Origin: Streptomyces hygroscopicus subsp. hygroscopicus
GTDB lineage: Bacteria; Actinomycetota; Actinomycetes; Streptomycetales; Streptomycetaceae
Direction of reading: 5' to 3'
Assembly: GCF_030269125.1 (NCBI RefSeq)
Contig: NZ_BSSM01000003.1
Span: forward strand, 186,001-250,000
DNA: 64,000 bases
A model generated the notes under the pieces. That model was not told the DNA's origin. It made no database searches and was given only the letters and a program-made list of their open reading frames with translations. Position numbers and translations under genes: made by a program. Shown here one piece after another: positions 25,562-35,936 of the stretch (position 1 is the stretch's first letter; each line of letters begins with the position of its first letter).

Positions 25562-26308
25562 ATGACGAATGCACCCATGATCGATCTCCAGGACGCGACA
25601 AAGAAATACGATGACGGCCCGCCCGCGCTGGCCGGTGTGACCTTGTCCGTGGCGGCCGGTGAGTGCGTGGCGATCCTCGGGCCCTCCGGCAGTGGCAAGT
25701 CGACGCTGCTGAACCTGGTCGCGGGTCTGGACAAGCCTTCCAGCGGCAGTGTCACCGTCGACGGCACCCGCGTGGACCAGCTCGGTGAGGCCGGTTCGGC
25801 GAAGTACCGCCGGGCCTCGATCGGCATGATCTTCCAGTTCTTCAACCTGCTCGACGATCTGACAGTTCTGGACAACGTCATGGTTCCGGCGCAGCTGGCC
25901 GGGATGGGCAAGGGTGAAGCGAAGCGGCGGGCCATCGAGCTGCTCGGCTCGCTGGGCATCGACCGGCATGCCAGGGCCTACCCGCAGCGGCTGTCCGGCG
26001 GTCAGCGGCAGCGGGTCGCGGTGGCTCGGGCCCTGATGAACAAGCCGGCGCTGCTGCTGGCCGACGAGCCCACCGGCGCGCTGGACTCGAGCTCGGCCGA
26101 CGACGTGCGCCGGCTGCTGCTGGACCTGAACAGCGAGGGTCAGACCATCTTGTTGGTGACCCACGATGTGCAGCTGGCCGCGAGCACCGCGCGCCGCACG
26201 ATCGAGTTGGTGGACGGCGCGGTCGAGCGGGACGTCATCAACGACGGCAGCGGTGCCGGCCTGGCCGCCCGCACGCCGCTGACCCGTCGGTCGGGAGCGG
26301 TCGGATGA
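25562..26308 (+). CDS. ABC exporter ATPase (MacB/LolD type)
   Basis: 248 residues. Walker A is GPSGSGKST, the Q-loop FQFFNLLDDLT, the signature LSGGQRQR, Walker B LLLADEPTGALD, and the H-loop VTHD, all typical of ATPases that serve FtsX-like permeases. ATG 25556 is an alternative start two codons earlier. Its stop overlaps the start of a 29-codon ORF that in turn overlaps the permease. Confidence 0.92.
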   Translation: MTNAPMIDLQDATKKYDDGPPALAGVTLSVAAGECVAILGPSGSGKSTLLNLVAGLDKPSSGSVTVDGTRVDQLGEAGSAKYRRASIGMIFQFFNLLDDLTVLDNVMVPAQLAGMGKGEAKRRAIELLGSLGIDRHARAYPQRLSGGQRQRVAVARALMNKPALLLADEPTGALDSSSADDVRRLLLDLNSEGQTILLVTHDVQLAASTARRTIELVDGAVERDVINDGSGAGLAARTPLTRRSGAVG

Positions 26309-26394
26309 CACTGCGCAAGCCGCCGATGCCCCGGCGCCTCTTCGATGTCGGATTCCATGCCATGGCCCGCCTGCTGCTGGCGGTGAGCCGGTGA
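26305..26394 (+). CDS. 29-residue coupled small ORF between ATPase and permease
   Basis: ATG 26305 overlaps the ATPase stop (ATGA), and the stop overlaps the permease GTG (GTGA). The product is basic at the N-terminus (MTLRKPPMPRRLFDVG) and amphipathic after that (FHAMARLLLAVSR). It may be a real micropeptide or a device to pass ribosomes from ATPase to permease. No homologue is recognised. Confidence 0.5.
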   Translation: MTLRKPPMPRRLFDVGFHAMARLLLAVSR

Positions 26395-28799
26395 GCGCCC
26401 TGGGCAAGGTCGTACGCTCCGGCGTGGGCCGGCGTCGGGTCCAGTCCCTCGCCATGATCCTGACAACGTTCGCCGCGGTGACGTCCTCAGTACTCTCCCT
26501 CGGCCTGCTGACTGTCGTGCAGGCCCCGTTCGAGCACGCTTTCAGTTCTCGGAACGGGGCGCACCTGGCGGTCCAGTTCGACGGTTCGAAGGTCACGGCC
26601 GCGCAGGCCACCGCCACCGCGCACGCCGCCGGCGTCACCGAGGCGGCCGGACCGTACCCGATCGCCGCCGCCCTGGACACGACCATCGGCACGGACTGCC
26701 CCAAGAAGGATCTCGCCGGTCACGACAACCATCCGATCACCGTAACCACCCGGCCCGACCTGGGTAGCACCTCCGGGATGGACCAGCTGGCGCTGACCCA
26801 GGGGCGCTGGCCGACCAGCCCGGACGAGATCGCCCTGCCGTGGCAGCACTATGCCACCGCCTGCTTCGGCAGTTCGGTGGTGTTCTCCTCCCTGCCGGGC
26901 AAGCCGTCGTTCAAGGTCGTCGGCTTCGCCGACTCGGTGACCAACAGCGCGACCGCCTTCGCCACCGCCGACGGTTTCGCGCGGCTCACCGCTGCCGGTG
27001 CCAAGTCCGACGAGCAGATGCTCTACCGGTTCGCCAAGGCCGGGACCGACGCCGACATCGCCACCGACAAGCAGGCGGTGGCCGCCGCCGCGCCGGCCGG
27101 CGCGGTCGAGAGCGGACAGTCGTACCTGACCGCGAAGCAGCAGGCCGGCGGCAACGCCAGGGCCTACGTGCCGTTCCTGATCGGCTTCGGGATCCTCGGG
27201 CTGTTCATGTCGGTGCTGATCATCTCGATCGTGGTCGGCGGGGCTGTGGCCTCGGGAATCCGACGTATCGGGATTCTGAAGTCGTTGGGCTTCACCCCCT
27301 CGCAGGTGGCTCGCGCCTACACCGCGCAGGCCATGATCCCGGCGACACTCGGCCTGGTGCTCGGCGCGGTCTTCGGCAACCTCCTGGCTGTGCCGATCCT
27401 GGGCGGGGCCACCAAGCAACTCGGCGCGGCCAGTGCCACGATTCCGTTGTGGGTCAGCGCCGTGGTGCCGCTGGGAACCCTGCTGATCGTCGCCGTCACG
27501 GCTTTGATCCCGGCACTGCGGGCCGGCCGGATGCCGACCGTGCGCGCTCTGGCGGTCGGGCGCGCCCCCAAGGCCGGGGGCAGTCAGACGGCGCAGCGTC
27601 TGGCCTCGCGGTTGCCGCTGCCCCGGGCCATGTCGTTGGGGCTGGCCCAGCCGTTCGCCCGGCCGACCCGGGCCGTACTGGTCGGTGCGGCGGTGCTGTT
27701 CGGCGTGGTGAGTGCCACGTTCGCGGTGGGGCTGGAGACCGGGTTCAACACGTACCTCGACACCAGCACCGCAGGATTCAACGTCGCGTCGAAGTTCGTG
27801 GAACCCACAGCCGACGTAGGCGTGACCTGGGGTTCCCACGGCCCCAACGACCCGCGCAGACCGCACCTGGATGCCGCCAAGGTGGCCGCCGTGCTCGCCG
27901 AGACCCCGGGCACGAAGGCGGCGTTCGGCTGGGGCGAGAGCGGCGCGACCATCGTCGGCGCCCCGCCCGGCGGCGAACCGCCGAAGGTGTTCACGGTCAC
28001 CGGCGACTTCTCCTGGACGCACATGGAGCTGCTGTCCGGCCGCTGGTTCTCAGCGCCCGGCGAGGCCGTGGTCGGCGACAAGCTGGCCACGACGGTGGGG
28101 ATCCACGTCGGTGACAACGTCACCGTGGTGCAGCAGAACAAGCGACTGCCGCTGAAGGTCGTCGGCATCAACTTCGACACCAACGTGGGCGACTACACGG
28201 TCATGACGGATGCGGCCACCTTCACCACCGCCGGTCTGGCCCCGCACATCGAGCAGTTCAACGTCGAGCTGGCCTCGAACGTCAGCGGACAGGACTGGTC
28301 CACCTCAGCCGCCGCCGCGCTGACCCCGCTGAACGCCTCGGTCCAGCCGAACTCGGACGGGGGCAAGAACATCGTGATGATCATCATGGGCACCCTGGTG
28401 GCCACGCTCACGCTGATGATGGTGGCGGTCGCCGCGCTCGGGGTGCTGAGCATGGTGGTGCAGGACACCCGGGAGCGGGTTCATGATCTGGGGATCTTCA
28501 AGGCCCTCGGGATGACACCCAAGCAGACCATCGCGATGGTTCTGACCTCGGTGTCGCTCACCGGCCTGATCGCCGGGCTGATCGGGGTCCCGCTCGGGGT
28601 CGCGGTGGAGAAGGCGACGCTGACCCCGATGGGGGACGCGATCGGCCGGCACCTGCCGCCGAGCGTGTCCCACACCTACACCGCCGCTCTGCTCATCCCC
28701 CTGCTGGCCGGCGGGATCGTGATCGCCCTGCTCGGGGCACTGCTCCCGGCCAGCTGGGCGGCACGGACCCAGACCGCCACCGCGCTGCGGACCGAGTAG
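26391..28799 (+). CDS. FtsX-like ABC exporter permease
   Basis: 802 residues with the eight-helix layout of large MacB/FtsX permeases: a first transmembrane helix near 20-40, a large extracytoplasmic domain, three helices at about 260-380 (YVPFLIGFGILGLFMSVLII), a second extracytoplasmic domain, and three final helices (660-790). RRIGILKSLGFTPSQVARAY and VHDLGIFKALGMTPKQTIAM are the two coupling-helix motifs. It probably works with the upstream ATPase to expel a peptide antibiotic or lipid under control of the divergent two-component system. Confidence 0.92.
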   Translation: MSALGKVVRSGVGRRRVQSLAMILTTFAAVTSSVLSLGLLTVVQAPFEHAFSSRNGAHLAVQFDGSKVTAAQATATAHAAGVTEAAGPYPIAAALDTTIGTDCPKKDLAGHDNHPITVTTRPDLGSTSGMDQLALTQGRWPTSPDEIALPWQHYATACFGSSVVFSSLPGKPSFKVVGFADSVTNSATAFATADGFARLTAAGAKSDEQMLYRFAKAGTDADIATDKQAVAAAAPAGAVESGQSYLTAKQQAGGNARAYVPFLIGFGILGLFMSVLIISIVVGGAVASGIRRIGILKSLGFTPSQVARAYTAQAMIPATLGLVLGAVFGNLLAVPILGGATKQLGAASATIPLWVSAVVPLGTLLIVAVTALIPALRAGRMPTVRALAVGRAPKAGGSQTAQRLASRLPLPRAMSLGLAQPFARPTRAVLVGAAVLFGVVSATFAVGLETGFNTYLDTSTAGFNVASKFVEPTADVGVTWGSHGPNDPRRPHLDAAKVAAVLAETPGTKAAFGWGESGATIVGAPPGGEPPKVFTVTGDFSWTHMELLSGRWFSAPGEAVVGDKLATTVGIHVGDNVTVVQQNKRLPLKVVGINFDTNVGDYTVMTDAATFTTAGLAPHIEQFNVELASNVSGQDWSTSAAAALTPLNASVQPNSDGGKNIVMIIMGTLVATLTLMMVAVAALGVLSMVVQDTRERVHDLGIFKALGMTPKQTIAMVLTSVSLTGLIAGLIGVPLGVAVEKATLTPMGDAIGRHLPPSVSHTYTAALLIPLLAGGIVIALLGALLPASWAARTQTATALRTE

Positions 28800-28896
28800 G
28801 ACCGAACAGAGCCGCCGGTCACACCAGCGGTGTGTAGGCCCGCGCCACGGAGAGACTCCGCAGCCGTCCCGGCCGAGTCTTCCCGGGGAGGAGATC

Positions 28897-29199
28897 GTGG
28901 AGGACTTCCCGGCTCGCCTCCAACGGGGGGAGACCGCCCTGGCGGGCTTCATCGGCGACGACGACCAAGCGCTGGAACTGGTGGAGGTCTTCCACGCGCT
29001 CGCCCCGACGATCGCCGCCCCGGACGAGCGCGGCCGGTTCCCGGCATCCTGTGTCTGCGAGGATGAGTCGTATGGACGTGCGCAGCAGGAACCACGTGCG
29101 GGTGTCCGGGCGGCCGGGCGGCCCCGTGGTGATGCTGGCGCACGGGTTCGGATGCGACCAGAACTTGTGGCGTCTGGTGGTACCTGCGCTGGAGCGTGA
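28897..29199 (+). CDS. Possible small ORF before rsbQ, unrecognised
   Basis: A GTG preceded by GGGGAGGAG opens a frame with good Streptomyces third-position GC for about 50 codons (MEDFPARLQRGETALAGFIG), but it then runs out of phase into rsbQ. It may be a truncated gene or chance. No domain is recognised. Confidence 0.25.
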   Translation: MEDFPARLQRGETALAGFIGDDDQALELVEVFHALAPTIAAPDERGRFPASCVCEDESYGRAQQEPRAGVRAAGRPRGDAGARVRMRPELVASGGTCAGA

Positions 29200-29877
29200 G
29201 TTCACAGTGGTGCTCTTCGATCATGTGGGAGCAGGCCGCTCGGACCTGTCGGCGTGGAGCGAGGACCGCTACTCCAGCATGGACGGTTACGTGGACGACG
29301 TGCTGGAGATCTGCCGGGAGCTGGACCTCGGCCCGGTGACGTTCGTGGGCCACTCGGTCAGCGCGACGATGGGCGTGCTGGCCGCAGCGCGACACCCCGA
29401 GTACTTCGCCGGGCTGGTGCTGCTCGCCCCCTCCCCCTGCTTCATCGACGATCCCGCGGCCGGGTACCACGGCGGGTTCAGTGCCGAGGACATCGAGGAA
29501 CTGCTGCAGTCCTTGGACGCAAACTATCTGGGCTGGTCGGGGGCGATGGCACCGGTCATCATGGGCAACCCCGAGCGCCCGGAACTGGGGCAGGAGCTGA
29601 CCAACAGCTTCTGCGCCACCGACCCGGAGATCGCCCGCGTCTTCGCCCGCGTGACGTTCCTGTCCGACAACCGCACCGACCTGGCGCAGGTGGCGGTGCC
29701 CACCCTCGTCGCCCAGTGCTCCAGCGACGCCATCGCCCCACCAGAGGTCGGCGCCTTCGTCCACGCCCGGATCAGGGGCAGCCAGCTCATCACGCTGAAC
29801 GCCACCGGACACTGCCCCCAGCTCAGCGCCCCCGAGGAGACCGCCCAGGCGATCGCCGCGTTCGCAAGGACACTGCG

Positions 29878-29881
<4 letters not shown>
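29072..29881 (+). CDS. rsbQ: RsbQ-like alpha/beta hydrolase (energy-stress signalling)
   Basis: 269 residues, the same length as B. subtilis RsbQ and closely alike along its whole length (AHGFGCDQNLWR, FDHVGAGRSDLS, APSPCFIDDPA, ATGHCPQLS). The catalytic triad S95 (GHSVSA), D219 (QCSSDAIAP), H247 matches RsbQ numbering almost exactly. In Bacillus this hydrolase is required for the PAS-phosphatase RsbP to sense energy stress. ATG 29072 was chosen for the AGGA 8 bp upstream and the RsbQ-like N-terminus SRNHVRVSG. Its stop overlaps the phosphatase start. Confidence 0.92.
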
Positions 29882-31136
<1,255 letters not shown>

Positions 31137-31140
<4 letters not shown>

Positions 31141-31465
31141 GCGAGATGATCACCCACACGCGGAGCACCCCTCCGGTCCTTCATCGAGATGACCGGAGAC
31201 CTCGACCACTACAGCGCACCCGGGATCCGCCGGCTCCTGCCTGGGCTGGACATCGGTCAGGGCCAACAACTCGTCGTCGACCTCAGCGGCCTCACCTTCT
31301 GCGACTCCAGCGGCATCACCGTCCTGCTCGTGGCCCGCAACCACGCCCTCGCTTCCCGCGCCACCGCCAGGCAGCCGAAGCGGCCTGGAGGCCCCCGGCA
31401 GACTGACCCACCCGACAGCCGACCCTCCCGCACTGCGGGCCGGTCTTCAGCGGTCGGGCCATCCG
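31137..31465 (+). pseudogene. Broken STAS-domain anti-sigma-factor antagonist
   Basis: The GTG overlaps the phosphatase stop, so it was once coupled to it. Its first 15-20 codons are in one frame; after a frameshift near 31180 the STAS core continues as SFIEMTGDLDHYSAPGIRRL and LVVDLSGLTFCDSSGITVLL, containing the conserved DSSG phosphorylation motif. Homology ends near 31345, before the C-terminal helix. It would be the RsbV-like substrate of the phosphatase, now apparently inactive. Confidence 0.75.
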
Positions 31466-31498
31466 TAGACGCCAAGCAGTCGACTCGAACGACGGTGG

Positions 31499-31518
31499 AC
31501 CCCGGCGAGCGCCGGGGT
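31499..31518. terminator. GC-rich hairpin
   Basis: Stem ACCCCGGC, loop GAGC, then GCCGGGGT. It is placed after the STAS relic and before the end of the convergent MerR gene, so it may stop transcription from both sides. Confidence 0.6.
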
Positions 31519-31567
31519 TCTCGGTGTCGCACTGTGTCAAGGCGCCGATGTCGCGCCCACGCCCCGA

Positions 31568-31912
31568 TCAGGCCGAGGTCTTGGGCTGCGGCTCGCTGTC
31601 TCGGGCACGCAGTTGCTCGTTGATGCGCTGGGCTTCTTCGAGTTGGTCTTCGAGGATGACGATGCGGCAGGCGGCCTCGATGGGGGTGCCCTGATCGACG
31701 AGTTCGCGGGCGCGGGCGGCGATGCGCAGCTGGTAGCGGGAGTAGCGGCGGTGACCGCCTTCGGAGCGCAAGGGGGTGATCAGGCGATGGTCGCCGAGGG
31801 CGCGGAGGAAGGCGGGGGTGGTCGACAACATCTCGGCGGCCCGGCCCATGGTGTAGGCGGGGTAGTCGTCGTCGTCAAGGTTGTCGACGGGACGGTGACC
31901 GGCAGGGGGCAT
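31568..31912 (-). CDS. MerR-family regulator
   Basis: 114 residues. The N-terminal [40 protein letters not shown] and [20 protein letters not shown] form the MerR winged helix, and a short coiled coil follows ([20 protein letters not shown]). There is no effector domain, as in the short HspR/BldC-like group common in Streptomyces. ATG 31912 gives the conserved start. The target is unknown. Confidence 0.87.
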   Translation of the reverse strand: MPPAGHRPVDNLDDDDYPAYTMGRAAEMLSTTPAFLRALGDHRLITPLRSEGGHRRYSRYQLRIAARARELVDQGTPIEAACRIVILEDQLEEAQRINEQLRARDSEPQPKTSA

Positions 31913-32994
31913 AGACCTCTTCTTTCGGAACGCGTCGGGGGGCCCGGGTGCCGACCGGCACCCGGGCCCCGAGCTTTCAACACCATCTACCGGCCGCTGG
32001 GCCGGCCTTCTGTGTCCGCAGGATCCGCCGGGGAGGGCGGGGCTGCGGGGATCGCGGATGCGTGACCGGGGACCACCTTCCAATCCGGGGCCTGCGGTAC
32101 CCGGGCGGACTCCTCTCACCCGGGCGATCCTGATGGCGTTCTGCTCCTCACCTTCGGTTACTCGGTTGCACTGCTTGGGTACCGCGGGTGCTGCTCACGG
32201 TCCCCGTGGACCGCGTCCTTCTCGGCCTGCTCGCACGGCAGTTCGTGTCTGCCGTGCCCACTTCGACTTCCTGGGTACAGGAAGACAGTAACTCCGTGGT
32301 TTGCCAATGTCTACTGCCGTCACGACAGGTTTTCTCCAAGGGCTGTGAGTGGAGTTCAGCCTCCTGTAGACGCGAAAGAGTGATGCCCGGGTTTGCGTTC
32401 CGGCTCGGCGGGCGCACACTGACTGGGCCGGACGGCCCAGCCGGTCCAGGCGGGGCGATGGAGCAGGACCGACATGGGGGCGACGCGCACGGAGGCCCGT
32501 GGGGCTCGTGTCGTGACTGAGAACCGTCACGTCGGCATCGCTCAGGCTCTTAATGTCGGCCGCGCCTTCGTGGATTCGGCCGCGCGCCGAGAAGCGGGGA
32601 GCCCCTGGCTCGCCGCCGCGGCGGCGGCCGCCACGCCCCAAGCCTTGACGCCACCGCTGCCGCGGTGCACATCGCCGGCCCGGCCGCCCGCGAAATACGC
32701 TCCCGCTTCAACGGTGGCGCCGGGGCCGAGTGGATTCGGCTGGGCGAGTGGCCGGGAGGCCGGGAGGCCGTATCACGGGGCATGCGCCCTGGATGTGCCC
32801 TGGCGAGCCCGATCACCGGAGGTGACCACCTCGGTTGTCGTCGGGCAGCCCCGCGGCGACAACCGAGTGGTGCGGGCCGACCGGCCCCGTGCGCCCCCGG
32901 CTTCTTGCCGAACCGTTGGCGGCAATCGGTACGCGGTTCACGTATGCCCGCGTAAGCCGGGTGCACCCGCTGCGGCGCCCTACACCTGCCAGCC
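31913..32994. other. Gene-poor stretch upstream of the MerR gene
   Basis: Over 1 kb with no frame that resembles a known protein or keeps Streptomyces codon use for long. The part at 32150-32450 is noticeably less GC-rich than its surroundings and could be a long leader of the MerR gene. Fragments such as HIAGPAAREIRSRFNGGAG (plus strand, about 32668) may be gene debris. Nothing firm can be assigned. Confidence 0.4.
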
Positions 32995-32999
32995 GTGCT

Positions 33000-33311
33000 T
33001 TACCTGCGGTCACCCTCGAAACCGGCCTCGGCGAGTGCCGGCATGTGCGCAGCCGTCAGGGTGTTCGCGGGATCAGCCGCTGTGGCCAGCAGCCAGGTTG
33101 CTGCCGCCCTCGCCTCACCAGGCCGGATGACCAGCAGTTCTCGGTGCCCTGCGGGGTCCCAGTCCAGGGCGATGGCATGGACTTCGGCACCCACGGCGGA
33201 CAGGACGACTTCGATCACGCGGCCGGGCCGTCCGCGCGATGGCCGCCGACCTCGCTCTCGAGCAGCCGTCGGCCCGGCGTTGCCGGAGGGCGCGGCCGAC
33301 CAGCAGATCAT
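33000..33311 (-). pseudogene. Unrecognised protein fragment
   Basis: The leftward frame VIEVVLSAVGAEVHAIALDW, then GHRELLVIRPGEARAAATWL and ending AEAGFEGDRR, has protein-like composition but no clear start. It overlaps debris of another gene on the plus strand and was not recognised. Confidence 0.3.
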
Positions 33312-33525
33312 GGGCGTCTTCGACGACGAACGCCGGCCGCCGCGCGCCCGCGACCTGTGCCTCGCGCTGGATCTGCCCTTGATACCCCAAGCACGACGAA
33401 GGCACCCGGGCGAAGCTCAAACGCCTGATCAGCTCGGCTTCCTCGACGAGATCGAACCCGGGCTGTTCGCACAGCCCCGCCCACACGCGCCGACCGCCCC
33501 CGCCGATCAGCGATCCTGACCCAGC
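33270..33525 (+). pseudogene. C-terminal relic of an IS-associated coiled-coil/winged-helix protein
   Basis: The rightward frame reads QQIMGVFDDERRPPRARDLC and LALDLPLIP. After frame changes it gives RAKLKRLI and GFLDEIEPGLFAQPRP, a winged-helix-like end resembling the relic at 56985-57080. It lacks the N-terminal coiled coil and is frameshifted. Confidence 0.5.
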
Positions 33526-33552
33526 CGAAGAACAAGACGGCGCAAGACTCGC

Positions 33553-33870
33553 TTATCGCTCCGTGAGCACCGCGCTCAGCAGGCCGGGGAAACGCGCCTC
33601 CATGTCGCCGCGGCGCACTGTGACGATCCGCTTGCGTCCTTCTGCGACGGTCCTGATCAGGCCCGCTTCCCGCAGGACGCGGTAGTGATGGGAGATCGTC
33701 GGGCTGCTCAGGCCGAGGTCGGCCTTCTCGGCGATGACCGCGCAGTCGATCGGCTCCGGACCGCGATACAGCTCGGTCATCAACGCTCGCCTGCCCGGTT
33801 CGGCCAGCGCACTGAGAATCACCGTGAGATCGAAGGAGTCGACCGAGGGTTCGGGTAGTACACGCGGCAT
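33553..33870 (-). CDS. ArsR-family regulator
   Basis: 105 residues with the ArsR winged helix: VILSALAEPGRRALMTELYR, VIAEKADLGLSSPTISHHYR, VLREAGLIRTVAEGRKRIVT. There are no cysteine metal motifs, so it probably senses something other than metal. ATG 33870 was chosen for GAGGAGG at 6 bp. It is divergent from an NmrA-like gene across a long-spaced inverted repeat and probably represses both. Confidence 0.9.
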   Translation of the reverse strand: MPRVLPEPSVDSFDLTVILSALAEPGRRALMTELYRGPEPIDCAVIAEKADLGLSSPTISHHYRVLREAGLIRTVAEGRKRIVTVRRGDMEARFPGLLSAVLTER

Positions 33871-33883
33871 CCGTCGCCTCCTC

Positions 33884-33952
33884 ATCGTTTGACGTGCATC
33901 GAACTTTAGCCTACTGTCGCACCACGTGATGATTCGACAAGCATCAAACGAT
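33884..33952. promoter_or_regulatory. Inverted repeats between ArsR and NmrA-like genes
   Basis: Left arm 33884-33903 (ATCGTTTGA...TCGAA) and right arm 33933-33952 (TTCGA...TCAAACGAT) are complementary over their outer 9 and inner 5 bases, separated by 29 bp. They are probable paired ArsR binding sites. Confidence 0.55.
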
Positions 33953-34050
33953 CTGCCGTCGGCGCGGCTGCCCGTCCTCGCCGTCGGCACGTTCGTGTCG
34001 GCCCTGATCGAAGGAGACACCGTGCCCAGTACGTTCGAGGAGCCGACCCG

Positions 34051-34902
34051 ATGACCGGCGTACTCGTGACCGGCGGCACCGGGAAAACCGGTCGCGAACT
34101 GGTACGACTGCTGCGTGGCAGAGGCGTGCCGGTTCGAGTGGCCAGCCGCAACCCGGCCGCCGAGGACCCGGACGCGATCCGGTTCGACTGGGACGATCCG
34201 GCCACCCATCCGGACGCCCTGGACGGACAGGACCGGGTCTTCCTGGTGCCTCCGGTGCAGAGCGGGGACCCGATGCCGTCGGTCGGGCCGTTCCTGGCCG
34301 AGGCACGGCGCCTCGGCGTGCGCAAGGTGGTGCTTCTCGGCTCCGCCATCCCCCTTGCCCCCAGCGCACAGGAACTGGCCGCCCAGGTCCGGGCCCAGCC
34401 CGGCTGGGTCGTGCTGCGCCCGTCCGGGTTCATGCAGAATTTCCTCAGCCCACACCCGCTGGGCGAGCGGATCCGGCGAGACGGTGAGATCCGCACCGCC
34501 GCCGGTGACGGCCGGGTGGGCTGGATCGACACGCGGGACATCGCGGCGACCGCCGCGGCCCTGCTGTCCGACCTTGACGCCATTCCCGGCGATCAGCATG
34601 ACTACCTGCTCACCGGCCCGCAGGCGCTGAGTTACCCGGAGGCGGCAGCGATCATCGCCGCCGGCACCGGGCGCCCGGTCCGGGTGATCCACGCCAGTGA
34701 GGACCAGCAGGCGGCCAATCTGCGGGCCGCGGGCATACCCGCACAGTTCGCCGCGATCCTCGCCGCCGCCGACGCCGGCGCCCGCACCGGCCGGGACGAC
34801 GAGGTCAGCACCGCGGTGCTCGATCTGACGGGCCATCCGCCGCGCACCTTCACCCAGTTCGTCCAGGAGCACGCGGCCCGGTGGGCAGCGCCAACCGCTT
34901 AA
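34051..34902 (+). CDS. NmrA-like NAD(P)-binding oxidoreductase/sensor
   Basis: 283 residues of the atypical short-chain dehydrogenase group. The dinucleotide motif is VLVTGGTGKTGRELVRLL, followed by PVRVASRNPA and VVLRPSGFMQNFL. The catalytic Tyr-x-x-x-Lys of true SDRs is not evident, as in NmrA and QorB-type proteins, which reduce quinones or act as redox sensors. It is the likely target of the divergent ArsR gene. Confidence 0.87.
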   Translation: MTGVLVTGGTGKTGRELVRLLRGRGVPVRVASRNPAAEDPDAIRFDWDDPATHPDALDGQDRVFLVPPVQSGDPMPSVGPFLAEARRLGVRKVVLLGSAIPLAPSAQELAAQVRAQPGWVVLRPSGFMQNFLSPHPLGERIRRDGEIRTAAGDGRVGWIDTRDIAATAAALLSDLDAIPGDQHDYLLTGPQALSYPEAAAIIAAGTGRPVRVIHASEDQQAANLRAAGIPAQFAAILAAADAGARTGRDDEVSTAVLDLTGHPPRTFTQFVQEHAARWAAPTA

Positions 34903-34904
34903 TG

Positions 34905-35043
34905 CGGCAAGGTCGAGGGCAGCGAGGTGTGATGTCCGGGTGGGGGCGCGTTGTTGCCCGGTCCACCAGGCGTCGATACGGACGAGGTTGATGGCAGTGG
35001 CTGTGAAGATGTGCGCGAGGGGGGTCTTCCGCAGTCCTGCCTG
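34905..35043 (-). pseudogene. C-terminal stub of an IS1182-like transposase
   Basis: The leftward reading QAGLRKTPLAHIFTATAINL followed by VRIDAWWTGQQRAPTRTSHL is the conserved tail of this transposase group. It is cut at 35043 by the end of the IS630 element, and the rest of the gene is not present on the other side. Confidence 0.65.
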
Positions 35044-35936
35044 GTGTGATGCGCCAGTGCCCTTCGCATTCGGGGCCTTCTGCTGTGGCGATCACCTTGT
35101 CCGAGGTCGAGCGCGCCGAGTTGGTGCGCCGGACGAAAATGCCGAACCGGCGCTCGGCTGAGAAGGCCCGCATCATCCTGGCGTGAGCTGACGGCATGTC
35201 GAACGGGGTGTCGCACGGCTCGTCCGCGCCCAGGCCAAGAGGGTCGGAAAGTGGCGTCGGGCATTCGCCGCAGAGCGGATGGCTGGGGCTTGAGGACGCC
35301 GGCTGGATCGGTCGGCCGAAGGTCGACCTGATCCTCGACGATGCTGAGCGCAAGCAGCGGCAGCAGTGGGCGCGGCAGGCCAAGACCGCGCAGTTCCTCG
35401 CGTTGGGAGCCGAGATCGCGCTGCGCTGCGCGGAGGGCGGGACGAACCAGCAGGCCGCAGCCGACCTCGGCATCGACAGGTCGACCGTTGACCGCTGGCG
35501 GGCCCGTTTCATCGCAGAACGCCTCGACGGTCTGCATGACGAGCCGCGCTCGGGCCGGCCACCCTCGATCCTCCTCGACCAGGCCGAGGAGGTCGTCGTG
35601 GCCACCCAGGAGTCGCTCCCGGGCCAGGACACGCACTGGCGTCGCCAAGGTCGTCGACGTTGTCGGCCTGTACCACCACCCGCCCGAGAAGGCGGTGCGG
35701 TGGTTCGGCCTGCTGACCGACAAGCTCATCCGCCGCGGCGTCCACACCTCCGTGAAGGCACTGGAGGACGACATCACTGCGTGGATCAACACCTGGAACG
35801 AGAACCCGCGGCCCTTCACCTGGGCCGAGACAGCCGACGAGATCCTCAACCTCCTCGCCGACTACCTCACCAAGGTCGGAACCACCCGCTAGAGAACAGA
35901 GCAGAACCAACCCTCAGGACTCCTGGCGCATCACAC
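35044..35936 (+). mobile_element. IS630-family element, deleted internally
   Basis: Bounded by a perfect 14-bp inverted repeat, GTGTGATGCGCCAG at 35044-35057 and its complement at 35923-35936. A TA dinucleotide, the usual IS630/mariner target, follows the right end; the left flank is TG. About 0.9 kb, shorter than an intact IS630. It is inserted within the IS1182-like stub. Confidence 0.75.
35196..35892 (+). pseudogene. IS630 transposase, internally deleted
   Basis: The N-terminal part is intact (LGAEIALRCAEGGTNQQAAA, LGIDRSTVDRWRARFIAERL, DEPRSGRPPSILLDQAEEVV). Near 35650 the frame changes and jumps directly to the C-terminal end (WFGLLTDKLIRRGVHTSVKA, WINTWNENPRPFTWAETADE). The DDE catalytic core between them is deleted, so it cannot transpose on its own. 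Confidence 0.8.
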
